DNA of 64,000 nucleotides, taken from the NCBI GenBank assembly GCA_029262195.1, contig JAJCZX010000014.1, forward strand, positions 124,001 through 188,000. Direction: 5' to 3'. Below, piece after piece: positions 53,631-62,028 of this stretch; position 1 is the stretch's first letter; each line of letters begins with the position of its first letter. The notes beneath the pieces are model-generated. The model was not told where the DNA came from. It saw only the letters and a program-made list of their open reading frames with translations, and searched no databases. A program made the position numbers and the translations under genes. This stretch comes from Gemmatimonadota bacterium (GTDB lineage: Bacteria; Gemmatimonadota; Gemmatimonadetes; Gemmatimonadales; GWC2-71-9).

Positions 53631-53789
53631 ATGCACGAGTTGTTGGCGATTGGGACAGTGATGGCGTTTTTCGTGGCTTTCGGGCTGCTGAATCGCGGCG
53701 GAGAAAAACCTGCCTGTCATTCCTGTGAGTTGGGGGCAGGCTCCCCGGCCTGTGACAGTTGTGGGGGACGAGGAGATAAGAGGGGATGA
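53631..53789 (+). CDS. 52-residue Cys-rich membrane protein (NqrM-like layout)
   Basis: Starts MHELLAIGTVMAFFVAFGLL and continues NRGGEKPACHSCELGAGSPA, then CDSCGGRGDKRG. One membrane helix (residues 3-20), then CHSC (29-32) and CDSC (41-44), two CxxC pairs eight residues apart. A good ribosome site (GGAG, seven bases before ATG) supports translation. It sits between rnfA and apbE. NqrM, the iron-insertion factor of Na-translocating NADH:quinone reductase, is also a small one-helix Cys-rich protein encoded beside apbE; similarity of layout, not of sequence, suggests an analogous role for the RnfA/RnfE iron site. Confidence 0.7.
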   Translation: MHELLAIGTVMAFFVAFGLLNRGGEKPACHSCELGAGSPACDSCGGRGDKRG

Positions 53790-53849
53790 GGGAGACTAGG
53801 GGATATGAGGGGTTGAGGAAATTAACCACGTGAAGTTGGCGAAACTATT

Positions 53850-54941
53850 ATGAGCGAACCAAGGCGACAACTGGAGAAAAAGACCGGAGCAATGGAAATG
53901 GCGGAGAACCATCCCTCATCCCCTCAACCCCTCATCCCTCCCCTCCCCCGTCGAAATTTCATTTCCCTCGGCATCGGCGCCATCGCCGCGAGTGCACTCC
54001 CGGTCGGTCTTATCAAGAGGCACAAAGTCGTTCGCCGTCAGGTACCGGTGATGGGAACGATCGCCGACCTGGTTGCCGTCCATTCCAAGGAGGCTGCCGG
54101 ATATGCGGCGCTAGAAGCCGCCGTGACCGAATTGCGTTGGGTCGAGTCAAGAATGACTCGGTTTGACAGGGAATCGGATATAGGCCGAGCGAACATGGGC
54201 GCTCTAACCGCACCCGTTGAAATACACCCTGCAACGGCAATGGTGTTGCGAGAAGGATTACGCTGGGCCGAGCAAACCGATGGGAAGTTCGATCCTGCGC
54301 TGGGCCGGCTCACCGAGTTGTGGGATGTAACCCACCGCACACATCCCCCCTCAGACGCAGATGTTGCGGATGTCAAGCAGATCAATCCGTACCGATCAAT
54401 CGATATCTCTTCGTCCAGGAATTCTCCGACTGTACGGTTCGCATCTGATGTTGCTATCGACCTCGGCGGGATCGCAAAAGGATACGCTGTGGACAGAGCG
54501 GCGGATGCGCTGAGACGGCACCGAATTAACAGCGGTATGGTTAATGTAGGTGGAGACCTTTACGCCATCGGTAGTTCGCCGGATGGCGATCCCTGGCAGG
54601 TGGGAATTCGCAACCCCTTCTCGCCCGACGAAATAACCGAGACGATTCCTGTAACCGATGGGGCGATTGCTACTTCGGGGGACTACCTGAGGTTTTTTGA
54701 GCACGGCGGAAAATCTTATCACCATCTTATTGACGCCAAGACGGGGGCGCCACGTGAGGCTGAGGTGAGGAGCGTTACCGTCGCGGCGGACAATTGTATC
54801 TCGGCCGATGCATGGGCTACCGCTCAGTTCGGGCTCGGTGCAGACGACACGGTTTTAGCGACAGGGTCCACTTCAACTGCCCTCATTGTTTTCTCATACG
54901 GCCTGAGCAGAACAGTTACTCCCCAAGCCCTGATCGTGTGA
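53850..54941 (+). CDS. apbE: ApbE-type FMN transferase
   Basis: FAD:protein FMN transferase that attaches FMN to Thr of RnfD and RnfG. The N-terminus has a twin-arginine-like export signal (RRNFISLGIGAIAASALPVG near 35-54). Domain landmarks: PVMGTIADLVAVH, ESRMTRFDRESDIGRANM, FDPALGRLTELWD, DLGGIAKGYAVDRAADAL near 211-228, VNVGGDLYAIGSSP, and SYHHLIDAKTGAP near 291-303. The start at 53850 lacks a clear ribosome site; an ATG at 53898 has GGAG eight bases upstream and keeps the RR signal. Last gene of the kor-rnf-nifJ operon. Confidence 0.92.
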   Translation: MSEPRRQLEKKTGAMEMAENHPSSPQPLIPPLPRRNFISLGIGAIAASALPVGLIKRHKVVRRQVPVMGTIADLVAVHSKEAAGYAALEAAVTELRWVESRMTRFDRESDIGRANMGALTAPVEIHPATAMVLREGLRWAEQTDGKFDPALGRLTELWDVTHRTHPPSDADVADVKQINPYRSIDISSSRNSPTVRFASDVAIDLGGIAKGYAVDRAADALRRHRINSGMVNVGGDLYAIGSSPDGDPWQVGIRNPFSPDEITETIPVTDGAIATSGDYLRFFEHGGKSYHHLIDAKTGAPREAEVRSVTVAADNCISADAWATAQFGLGADDTVLATGSTSTALIVFSYGLSRTVTPQALIV

Positions 54942-55027
54942 AGCGCCCCTTTGCCTGAGGGGACGGTCGGGTGAAATTGAGTGCCTAGGTGTTTTGAATC
55001 ACTAACGGCATACTCGGGATCCCAAAA

Positions 55028-55732
55028 ATGCGGATAATCCTCACCGGAGCAGCAGGAGGCATTGGTAGAGCAATCGTCGACAGCTGTATCAAGACTGGTT
55101 ATTCGATCGCAGCGGTTGACAAAAGTTCGGCGAGTATCGAAAGTTTGGCGCGGCAATACCCCTCCGAGCAGCTGCGAGCCTACGTTTGCGATCTTGCCGA
55201 CCCTGCAAGCCTTGAATCGTTGTTCAAAGGAGAGTTGTCCTCCTGGGACCCGACGGCATTGATCAACAACGCCGGCATCTATCCGGCCCTCAACCTGGAC
55301 GAGTATTCATTCGAAGATGCTCTTGAAGTTTTCAAAGTAAATGTCGTCTCGGCGGGGATCATCAGCCAGCGCTTTGCCAGGGTTTGCGCAGGCCAGGGCA
55401 GCATCGTGAACATCTCGTCTGTTGTAGCTCATACCGGTAGCCTCGATGTGTTTTATGCTGCATCTAAGTCGGCCCTGGTTGGCCTCACAAAGTCTCTCGC
55501 CCTCACTTTGGCTCCTGAGATTAGAGTCAACGCGGTCGCTCCCGGCATCGTCGATACGCCGATGATGAAAAAAATTGCCCCCGATCGTTTAACAAAATAT
55601 CGCGCCAGGGAACTGCTCAGTTATCCTGTTTCGGCTCAAGATGTTGCTGCCACAGTTGGTTTCTTGTTAAGCGAAGCGGCTCGGAATTACACCGGCGCCG
55701 TCTTCGATGTGAACAACGGCCTGCATTTTTGA
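55028..55732 (+). CDS. Short-chain dehydrogenase/reductase
   Basis: NAD(P)-dependent oxidoreductase of 234 residues. Cofactor motif T-G-A-A-G-G-I-G near residue 6; NNAG near 79; catalytic Ser in VNISSVV and Tyr/Lys in Y-A-A-S-K near 139-143; then the usual PGIVDTPMM. Asp near 31 (AAVDKSS) suggests NAD preference. It is 86 bases after apbE on the same strand, after a weak CCCCT/AGGGG hairpin, so probably a separate unit. Substrate unknown. Confidence 0.92.
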   Translation: MRIILTGAAGGIGRAIVDSCIKTGYSIAAVDKSSASIESLARQYPSEQLRAYVCDLADPASLESLFKGELSSWDPTALINNAGIYPALNLDEYSFEDALEVFKVNVVSAGIISQRFARVCAGQGSIVNISSVVAHTGSLDVFYAASKSALVGLTKSLALTLAPEIRVNAVAPGIVDTPMMKKIAPDRLTKYRARELLSYPVSAQDVAATVGFLLSEAARNYTGAVFDVNNGLHF

Positions 55733-55839
55733 TAAAGTTTCAACGCGCCACAGTTGTCAAAAGCGGCTGCCGGTCGGTGGAACCTTAACGCGCTTCAACG
55801 GTCTAACAGATATGCTCCCGCCGCAGAAAGGAATTGAGT

Positions 55840-56289
55840 ATGTGGAAAAAACTGGCGGCGTTGGTTTCGGCGAGTTCGCTGACGTATCTCCTCACGTTCG
55901 GAGTCACCTCACTGGCGTTTTTCGCCATTTGGATTGGCCCGGGGATCGCGTTTAGTTCGATCGTTTGGCCAGACCTGTTATTCGGTATCGGCGTCACCGG
56001 TGCAACCGGACTGCTAGCTACATCCGCAGTTAGCGTCCTCCGGCGTGAGCAAATTGCAAAGTCAACGGTGGGGAGATGGTTGCGATCGGTGGCATGGTCT
56101 GGATCACTTCATTCGGCAACCCTTTTTGCACTGGCGGCCACTGGCCTGCCCACAGCTGGCTGGACACAGGTTGTCGCCATGTCTGCATTCGGAGCGGTGG
56201 GGACTTCTCTGCTGCTCATCAGACGAGGGAAATTTGGACTACTGGGAGCCAAAAAACTCAGGTCAGTTTCCGAAGGGGCGACAACCTGA
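55840..56289 (+). CDS. Four-helix membrane protein of unknown function
   Basis: Not recognised. About 149 residues and four predicted membrane helices (SLTYLLTFGVTSLAFFAIWIG; WPDLLFGIGVTGATGLLATSAV; SLHSATLFALAATGL; VVAMSAFGAVGTSLLLI). No conserved charged residues in the helices are obvious. ATG with AAGGA seven bases upstream; a TTG six bases earlier is also in frame. It converges with the helicase gene. Confidence 0.6.
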   Translation: MWKKLAALVSASSLTYLLTFGVTSLAFFAIWIGPGIAFSSIVWPDLLFGIGVTGATGLLATSAVSVLRREQIAKSTVGRWLRSVAWSGSLHSATLFALAATGLPTAGWTQVVAMSAFGAVGTSLLLIRRGKFGLLGAKKLRSVSEGATT

Positions 56290-56346
56290 CGACAGTTGGT
56301 GAGCTTGGAATTGTCAAAATCGGGAAGTGAGAACAAAACGTAGCAA

Positions 56347-58017
56347 CTAGCGTGGCTTATCCAACCTCACCTTGACCTTCTTTCCCTTGATCTGGGCGCG
56401 CCGAAGTGATTTCAGCACGTGCTCGACAACGTCGTCAGCAACTTCTATCAGACTAAATCGCTCGGATATTTGGATTGACCCAATCTGACGGTTGTCAATA
56501 CCGGAGGCGCTGGTAACGGCACGCACTAGATCTTGTGGACGCACGCCCGAAGCTCTCCCGACGCTGACAAACACCCTTGTCACAGCGGGGGTTCGACCTC
56601 TGCCCCGTTTCCCGGCTGTCGATGACCTCGAGTCGCCCTTATTCTTTCCCCTGGGGGGCATCGTCACCGGAATTTCTTCGTCATCGGATTCGCCGCCCGT
56701 AAGCATCGCCTCATGTCCCATCTTGACCGCACCAGAAGCGATGTCGAAAAGATCGAACTCATCGGAGAGGGATTCCACCACCACGCGGAACTGATCCAGC
56801 CCCCCCTCCAGAATCGATTCGCGCACCGAGGCTCGCGTCAATTCCAAACGCCGAGCCTTGAGGTCCGCCACGGTTGGAAGGGCCTCTACAACAATTTTCT
56901 GTTTGGTGAGCCTCTCGATGTTCTTGAGGAGTGAGTGTTCGCGGGGTTCTGCCAGAGTTATGGCGACCCCTTCCCGCCCGGCGCGACCGACTCTTCCGAT
57001 GCGGTGTACATAGGCTTTGGGAGCCGAGGGAACATCATAGTTCACAACATGCGTGAGATGTGAAATATCCAACCCGCGAGCAGCAACGTCAGTGGCAACA
57101 AGCAAGTCTATAGTGCTTTTCCGGAGCTTGTTCATCACTCTATCGCGTTCCTCCTGCGACATTCCGCCGTGCATGGCCTCCGCCCGATGTCCCCTGCCGT
57201 TCAGTGCTTCGACAAGTTCGTCTACATCATTTCGAGTCCGACAGAAAACCAGGGCTGCATCGGGGCTTTCAATGTCCAAAATTCGGCCCAACGCAGCCAA
57301 CTTGTGAGGCCGACGCACCAGATAGGCAGCCTGCCGTACGAGCGGACCGTCCCCTAAGGTCTCGGCTTCGGCGGTTATTCGAACTTCTACGGGGTTTCGT
57401 AAATATTTTGCCGCAATTTTCCCGATACGCGGAGCCAGGGTTGCGGAGAACAACAGGGACTGCCGCGCGGGCGGCACTTCCGCAAGAATAGCTTCGAGGT
57501 CTTCCGCAAAGCCCATGTCGAGCATTTCATCCGCTTCATCCAACACCAACACACTCAGGCTGCCCAGTCGGAGGGTCTTGCGTCGAATGTGATCAAGGGC
57601 CCGACCCGGGGTGGCCACGACAACATCCACACCGCGTTTCAACACTTTCAGTTGTTGCTGGAAGGATTGCCCTCCATAAATCGGAAGCACCTCCACTCCC
57701 TTCCCCTTCCCATACCGGTGGACGGCTTGCGCCACTTGTATAGCCAATTCACGGGTTGGAACCAGAATCAGAGCCGAGGGAACAGCCTGGCCAGTCTCGA
57801 TAAGTTGCAGTAACGGCAGAGCAAACGCCGCTGTCTTCCCGGTGCCGGTAGCTGCAAGGCCGAGCAGATCCCGTCCTTCGAGAAGGAGTGGAATCGCGGC
57901 AGCCTGGATCGGGGTTGGTTCTTCATAACCCAACTCTGAAAGGGTTTTGAGCAACTCCGGCGCCAGGCCGAGTTCGGCAAACGCGATGTTGGCCGCAGAT
58001 GATGTTGTAGGGGACAT
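56347..58017 (-). CDS. DEAD-box RNA helicase with DbpA-type C-terminal domain
   Basis: ATP-dependent RNA helicase of 556 residues. Q motif near residue 12 (FAELGLAPELLKTLSELGYEEPTPIQ), Walker A ATGTGKT near 54, PTRELA, D-E-A-D near 156, SAT near 187, and HRIGRVGRAG near 338. The C-terminal RNA-recognition-like DbpA domain (about 480-552; VFVSVGRASGVRPQDLVRAVTSASGI) binds 23S hairpin 92 in DbpA. The linker has a basic Gly/Arg-rich stretch. I chose the ATG at 58017; a TTG at 58086 would add 23 residues. Likely in ribosome assembly. Confidence 0.93.
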   Translation of the reverse strand: MSPTTSSAANIAFAELGLAPELLKTLSELGYEEPTPIQAAAIPLLLEGRDLLGLAATGTGKTAAFALPLLQLIETGQAVPSALILVPTRELAIQVAQAVHRYGKGKGVEVLPIYGGQSFQQQLKVLKRGVDVVVATPGRALDHIRRKTLRLGSLSVLVLDEADEMLDMGFAEDLEAILAEVPPARQSLLFSATLAPRIGKIAAKYLRNPVEVRITAEAETLGDGPLVRQAAYLVRRPHKLAALGRILDIESPDAALVFCRTRNDVDELVEALNGRGHRAEAMHGGMSQEERDRVMNKLRKSTIDLLVATDVAARGLDISHLTHVVNYDVPSAPKAYVHRIGRVGRAGREGVAITLAEPREHSLLKNIERLTKQKIVVEALPTVADLKARRLELTRASVRESILEGGLDQFRVVVESLSDEFDLFDIASGAVKMGHEAMLTGGESDDEEIPVTMPPRGKNKGDSRSSTAGKRGRGRTPAVTRVFVSVGRASGVRPQDLVRAVTSASGIDNRQIGSIQISERFSLIEVADDVVEHVLKSLRRAQIKGKKVKVRLDKPR

Positions 58018-58271
58018 GGTGGGAAGGTAACTCAGTAGGCGAGAGCTGGAGGATTCGACAAGTCCAATGGAAGAGCCTGAAGGCAACTGATTGCCGCTTG
58101 TCTCAATAACACCGGAGTAGAGGCGTCACTTGAAATGATGGGGAGGACACCCAACCGTTAGAAGACCTAGCCTATGTCATTAACCGCATATTGGATGCCG
58201 AGGCTGGGGGCGCTGAGGAACCTTGTACAGTCGTGTCCGCGTCCAAAGTAGTGATGGGGACAGAGACACAG

Positions 58272-59144
58272 CTAATTGTTGATTGTGCTTTCGATCCACT
58301 GAGCAAAATGCGGCACCGATACGAAATAATTGAGCGAGCCGCCAAAGTCCATGCCGTCTTGCACAAAAGAAGATCTATAAACGGTTGTCGTGTACACCCC
58401 TACGAGAACCCACCGACCGCCAATCACCGTGAACAAGCCGCCACCACTATCGCCAGCCGATGCCAGAGCCTCAAGCCCCCGCGGATTTCCCGAACCGAGA
58501 GGGTTGAGTTCTGGCATCGTAGGGCTGTCGAAATCGGTCACCAGGTAGTAGTCGGGAATTTGTCGTTGATTTACAAACATCCCACCCAGAGCGTCCAATA
58601 CGTTCGTCCCAGCCCTTTTATCACCGGGTGGCGACTGGCCCCACGGCCCCCCACGGCCAAAACCGACAATTGCAACTTCGGTCCCTAGTTGGAGCTCCCC
58701 GGTGGCCGTCGGTAGGGGCGCGATACCGATCGAGTCGACCCTCAACAAGGCCAGATCTACACCCTTTTCGGACAGGAATCGCCCGGAACCGTCGGGTTCG
58801 CGGTACCTAGGATGGACTACGATCTCTTTCACCGGTACAGGACCGCTTCGCACCATAACCTCAATAGGGCGACCAGCCTGATCTTGAACCACATGCGCTG
58901 CGGTCAGCAGCCACCGTTCATCTATCACCTCGGCGGTACCGCCGGGTGTACCTCCGACTAGCACCTGCACGACCCCTTCGAAACCGGGTTGCCTAGCGAA
59001 TTTCAAAAACTCGGAGTCCCCTACATCGCCGCGCCCGATGATCGAGGTCGGAGCCACTTCACCGCGATTGTGGCGATTTGAGAAGCCATGAAACAGAAAT
59101 GCGGTAAAGACCAAGCAGGTGATTAACTCGCTGTTAGATCGCAA
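58272..59144 (-). CDS. Secreted trypsin-like serine protease
   Basis: S1-family protease of about 290 residues. A signal or membrane segment is near the start (ELITCLVFTAFLFHGF). Triad: His in LLTAAHV, Asp in DLALLRV, Ser in GDSGGG near residue 215. IIGRGD appears to be the mature start, and the VGGTPGG segment precedes the His region. The start is uncertain: TTG at 59144 has GGGAGAGG nine bases upstream and overlaps the propeller gene by 11 bases; TTG at 59198 has no site. Downstream of the propeller gene in the BlaI-headed locus. Confidence 0.88.
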   Translation of the reverse strand: MRSNSELITCLVFTAFLFHGFSNRHNRGEVAPTSIIGRGDVGDSEFLKFARQPGFEGVVQVLVGGTPGGTAEVIDERWLLTAAHVVQDQAGRPIEVMVRSGPVPVKEIVVHPRYREPDGSGRFLSEKGVDLALLRVDSIGIAPLPTATGELQLGTEVAIVGFGRGGPWGQSPPGDKRAGTNVLDALGGMFVNQRQIPDYYLVTDFDSPTMPELNPLGSGNPRGLEALASAGDSGGGLFTVIGGRWVLVGVYTTTVYRSSFVQDGMDFGGSLNYFVSVPHFAQWIESTINN

Positions 59145-60183
59145 ATCGCAACAACCTCTCCCCGTCTTCGGATGGCAGGGCCATAAAGACTGCGTCAATG
59201 CCGAACCCGACTATCCTGCTTCCGGCATCGTGCTCGTATCTGACCACGGGTTTGCCAATTGTAAAAACGTCAAACCAAACGACCCCCGATCCTGCCGGCG
59301 CCGTTCTTGTAACCCATACCCTGTCTTCCAAATCGACATGAATCTGCCTGGCTACGAAAGGCGGTTTCACATCAGGCCAGGCATCTTCGGGAATCCGAAT
59401 ATTTTCGGTCCCACCGAAATTGGCGGCCGCCAAGGAGCGCCGTATACCAGCCATAACACTATCGCGATCTGCCGTGGTCACCGGAACAACCTGCGCAACC
59501 GGCACGATCGGCCCAAGGATCGACTCACTATTTCTAATCCATTCCACTTGAAAAGGTTCTGAGTGTACAAGCACGACCGCTCCGGAAGAGGCCACTGCCC
59601 AGCCGTCTTCCATGGCAAATGGCTTTCGGATCCGGATTCCGCCCGGCAATGCTATCAGATCGGCAGGAGTGAACGAAGCTATTTCGACACCAGGCCCGGA
59701 ATCACCTAAAGGGGCTTTCAGGATCACAACATCTCTATTGCCCCTCGCAAGCCTTGTGGTCCAGTACGCGTTACCCATTTGATCGAGGCTCAACGGGTCA
59801 GCAGTAGTCGATATCCGTAACCCAAGTGCCGCCGGAGCCCCACGGCTACTAGCGACTGAACCGGATGCAAGCAGGTGTACCGACCGCCCGGCCCGATCAA
59901 AGACGAACAGGGTATCGGCCAACCCCTGGTAAATGCCGCCGGGAACGAAACCGCTCGGCAAATCGGGAATGGAGTTGAGACTCAGCCCGTCGGTCGAAAC
60001 GAACAACCGTCCCCCACTTGGGTCTGAGACGAAAAAAGTTCCGTTCGGTAACTCGGCAACCCCCCCGATATTAGCAATCCCGGTCTGGATCTCCAGCGTC
60101 GTAGCGAGCACAAACTGATTCGGTTCTTGGGCGGTCGCGAGTAAAGCACTGGCAACTGAAAAGATCGTCGCTAACCCTGTCAT
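59134..60183 (-). CDS. Secreted beta-propeller-like protein
   Basis: Exported protein of 349 residues, not a known enzyme. Signal peptide at 1-18. The repeated pattern of four-stranded blades with Asp-containing loops (GGVAELPNGTFFVSDPSGGRLFV; GLADTLFVFDRAGRSVHLL; LSLDQMGNAYWTTRL; IHVDLEDRVWVTRT) is that of six-bladed NHL/TolB-like propellers. Excellent ribosome site (AAAGGAGG) seven bases before ATG. It precedes and overlaps the protease gene by 11 bases. Confidence 0.78.
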   Translation of the reverse strand: MTGLATIFSVASALLATAQEPNQFVLATTLEIQTGIANIGGVAELPNGTFFVSDPSGGRLFVSTDGLSLNSIPDLPSGFVPGGIYQGLADTLFVFDRAGRSVHLLASGSVASSRGAPAALGLRISTTADPLSLDQMGNAYWTTRLARGNRDVVILKAPLGDSGPGVEIASFTPADLIALPGGIRIRKPFAMEDGWAVASSGAVVLVHSEPFQVEWIRNSESILGPIVPVAQVVPVTTADRDSVMAGIRRSLAAANFGGTENIRIPEDAWPDVKPPFVARQIHVDLEDRVWVTRTAPAGSGVVWFDVFTIGKPVVRYEHDAGSRIVGFGIDAVFMALPSEDGERLLRFAI

Positions 60184-60291
60184 TCATTTCCTCCTTTGTG
60201 TTTATTTTTAAGCACTTAACGGCGCTTCCCGGCCAGTTTAAGACTCTGACTGTTGAATAGGGACCAAACGCCGGGAGTTGGCGTTGACGGC

Positions 60292-61395
60292 TCAATCGAT
60301 CGGGGTCACCCGCATTCGACCGTCAACTAAATCCACTCGGACCGGAGTTCGATTTCCGGCGTCGGTCCGACTTTCGGACACTCGCTCGATGTCGACGAAG
60401 CCCCCTTTTCCCTGTCCCTCCGTTTGTTGTGGAGGCAAGACGACGGCGGTTCCCAACAAACCAATCGAAACGATCGAAACAGCGACCCAACTCGGTTCAA
60501 AAACAGCCGTCCGTGGCGCCATTCCAAAGCGGTTTATCCACTCGATCCGCGACTCAATATCTGTCTTCCCCCCACCGGAGAGGCCGACGGCGATTTCAAC
60601 GTTCCGTCCAACCACCGCCCTCACTAGAAAATCCGAGTAGGCGCAACTGTTTCCGATTGTCCCGACGACCTCTTCATCCGTGGCTCGTTCGCGTTCCAAA
60701 CGCGCCGCCCTGGCAACCCACCTTGCAAGAGGGTGGAACCAAAGTAAACTGGCCATCAAACTTACTGTTGCCCACCAGAGCGTGTCGTGGCGGCGTACAT
60801 GAATCAACTCATGAAGCATCATCAAACCAAAATCTTCGAAATCACCCTGGGACGAATGCAACGGGAGAACCACAACCGGTCGGATAAGGCCAGTAGTTAT
60901 GGGTGACGAGATCTGATCCGATTGGAGAATGCGTGGCAAGCAGGCCAAACCAATTCGGTCAGCAATAGCTCCACTCGCCATCAATAGATCGGGTTCTCCC
61001 ACCGGGGTGGCCGCTCGAACCAAGCGCCTGGCTTGGAAAAAACTCGTGCCCCAACGCCAAAAACCAACAACGGCGCCGGCGACAGCTATGGCGAGTGCGA
61101 CGACGCCAGTCAGAGGGCTCGATTCTCCTCCGTTCGGGAGTTGGTGATAGGTAAGCCGGTATTCTTCTATTTCAAGAATCTGGGGGCTTGGATGATCTTG
61201 TGAGAGCGAAATCTGCCCGCCAAACAGGACGACCGCTCCCTCGACCGCAACCATCAACAACGCTCCGAACGCAGCAGCTACGAGCACGATGTGACGCGCT
61301 CGCGCCGTGGCCGATCGATAGAACCATACCGCCGAAAGGCCGATTGCCAAAAGCACCGTGACCTTTATGAACAGGAACAACGCCCAAGGAATCAA
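60292..61395 (-). CDS. M56-family (BlaR1-like) membrane metallopeptidase
   Basis: Sensor-type zinc peptidase of 367 residues. Four membrane helices; the zinc site is H-E-L-I-H in MLHELIHVRRHDTLWW near residue 180. The external C-terminal penicillin-binding sensor domain of true BlaR1 is missing; after the last helix (AVSIVSIGLLGTAVVLPP) only about 45 residues remain. TTG start overlapping the blaI-like stop by four bases (TTGA). It presumably inactivates the BlaI-like repressor on an unknown signal. Confidence 0.9.
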   Translation of the reverse strand: MIPWALFLFIKVTVLLAIGLSAVWFYRSATARARHIVLVAAAFGALLMVAVEGAVVLFGGQISLSQDHPSPQILEIEEYRLTYHQLPNGGESSPLTGVVALAIAVAGAVVGFWRWGTSFFQARRLVRAATPVGEPDLLMASGAIADRIGLACLPRILQSDQISSPITTGLIRPVVVLPLHSSQGDFEDFGLMMLHELIHVRRHDTLWWATVSLMASLLWFHPLARWVARAARLERERATDEEVVGTIGNSCAYSDFLVRAVVGRNVEIAVGLSGGGKTDIESRIEWINRFGMAPRTAVFEPSWVAVSIVSIGLLGTAVVLPPQQTEGQGKGGFVDIERVSESRTDAGNRTPVRVDLVDGRMRVTPID

Positions 61396-61823
61396 TCGTC
61401 AAACCGATTCAGGTTGATAGTCTCATCCGAGTCCCCAAGACGCCGTTTCACCGCCCGTTGAATTCTGCCAAGCTCCTCTTCCGACAACTCAAGGTCCCGA
61501 TCCTCCAACAAGCCGACTATCGCGCTTGAGCCAGACCCCGCAAAAAAAGTGTCTATCACTCGAAACAAGCTAGGCCTACGTACTCTTTCGGCCGCAACTG
61601 CCGGCAGATATCTATGGGCTTTTTCCCTTTCATCACGGATCACATGTCCTTTTTCCACCAAAACCCGGAGAATTGTCCTAACTCCTGAGTAGCCGGGAGC
61701 ATCAACGAGTGCCGATTGAACTTCGCCTGCCGTTGCATCGCCCGCCCGGTAGAGGTAATCGAGAACCTCTCTTTCCCGTTTCGAGAGATGGGGAAGGCTT
61801 GAGCCTTTGGTTTTTTTGTCCAT
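61392..61823 (-). CDS. BlaI/MecI-family transcriptional repressor
   Basis: Winged-helix repressor of 143 residues: LSKREREVLDYLYRAGDATAGEVQSALVDAPGYSGVRTILRVLVEKGHVIRDEREKAHRYLPAV. The dimerisation half includes RVRRPSLFRVIDTFFAGSGSSAIVGLLEDRDLELSEEELGRIQRAV, the usual cleavage/dimer region. Overlaps the M56 gene by four bases. An inverted repeat six bases before the ATG is its likely operator, and there is no clear ribosome site. Controls this locus; no beta-lactamase is adjacent. Confidence 0.92.
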   Translation of the reverse strand: MDKKTKGSSLPHLSKREREVLDYLYRAGDATAGEVQSALVDAPGYSGVRTILRVLVEKGHVIRDEREKAHRYLPAVAAERVRRPSLFRVIDTFFAGSGSSAIVGLLEDRDLELSEEELGRIQRAVKRRLGDSDETINLNRFDD

Positions 61824-61828
61824 ATTAG

Positions 61829-61850
61829 TAGTGCGTAATTTTGCGCACTA
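61829..61850. promoter_or_regulatory. Likely BlaI-type operator
   Basis: Inverted repeat TAGTGCG (61829-61835) and CGCACTA (61844-61850) with an 8-base spacer, beginning six bases upstream of the repressor start codon. The repressor would block its own promoter. Confidence 0.65.
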
Positions 61851-62028
61851 ATTGCTGACGCGCAAGTCCCAGAGTTCCTTGCGAGCCAATCCGGTAATGC
61901 ATTGGTTGGCCCGATGGGGCAGCGACAGGATGAACCTTCAAAAGCACCAGAAAGACATTGTCGGTTTCGCTGAGTACTCTATACGGTGATCATACCGCAC
62001 GAATTTTTTCGTGGTGCCTCGCGAACCA

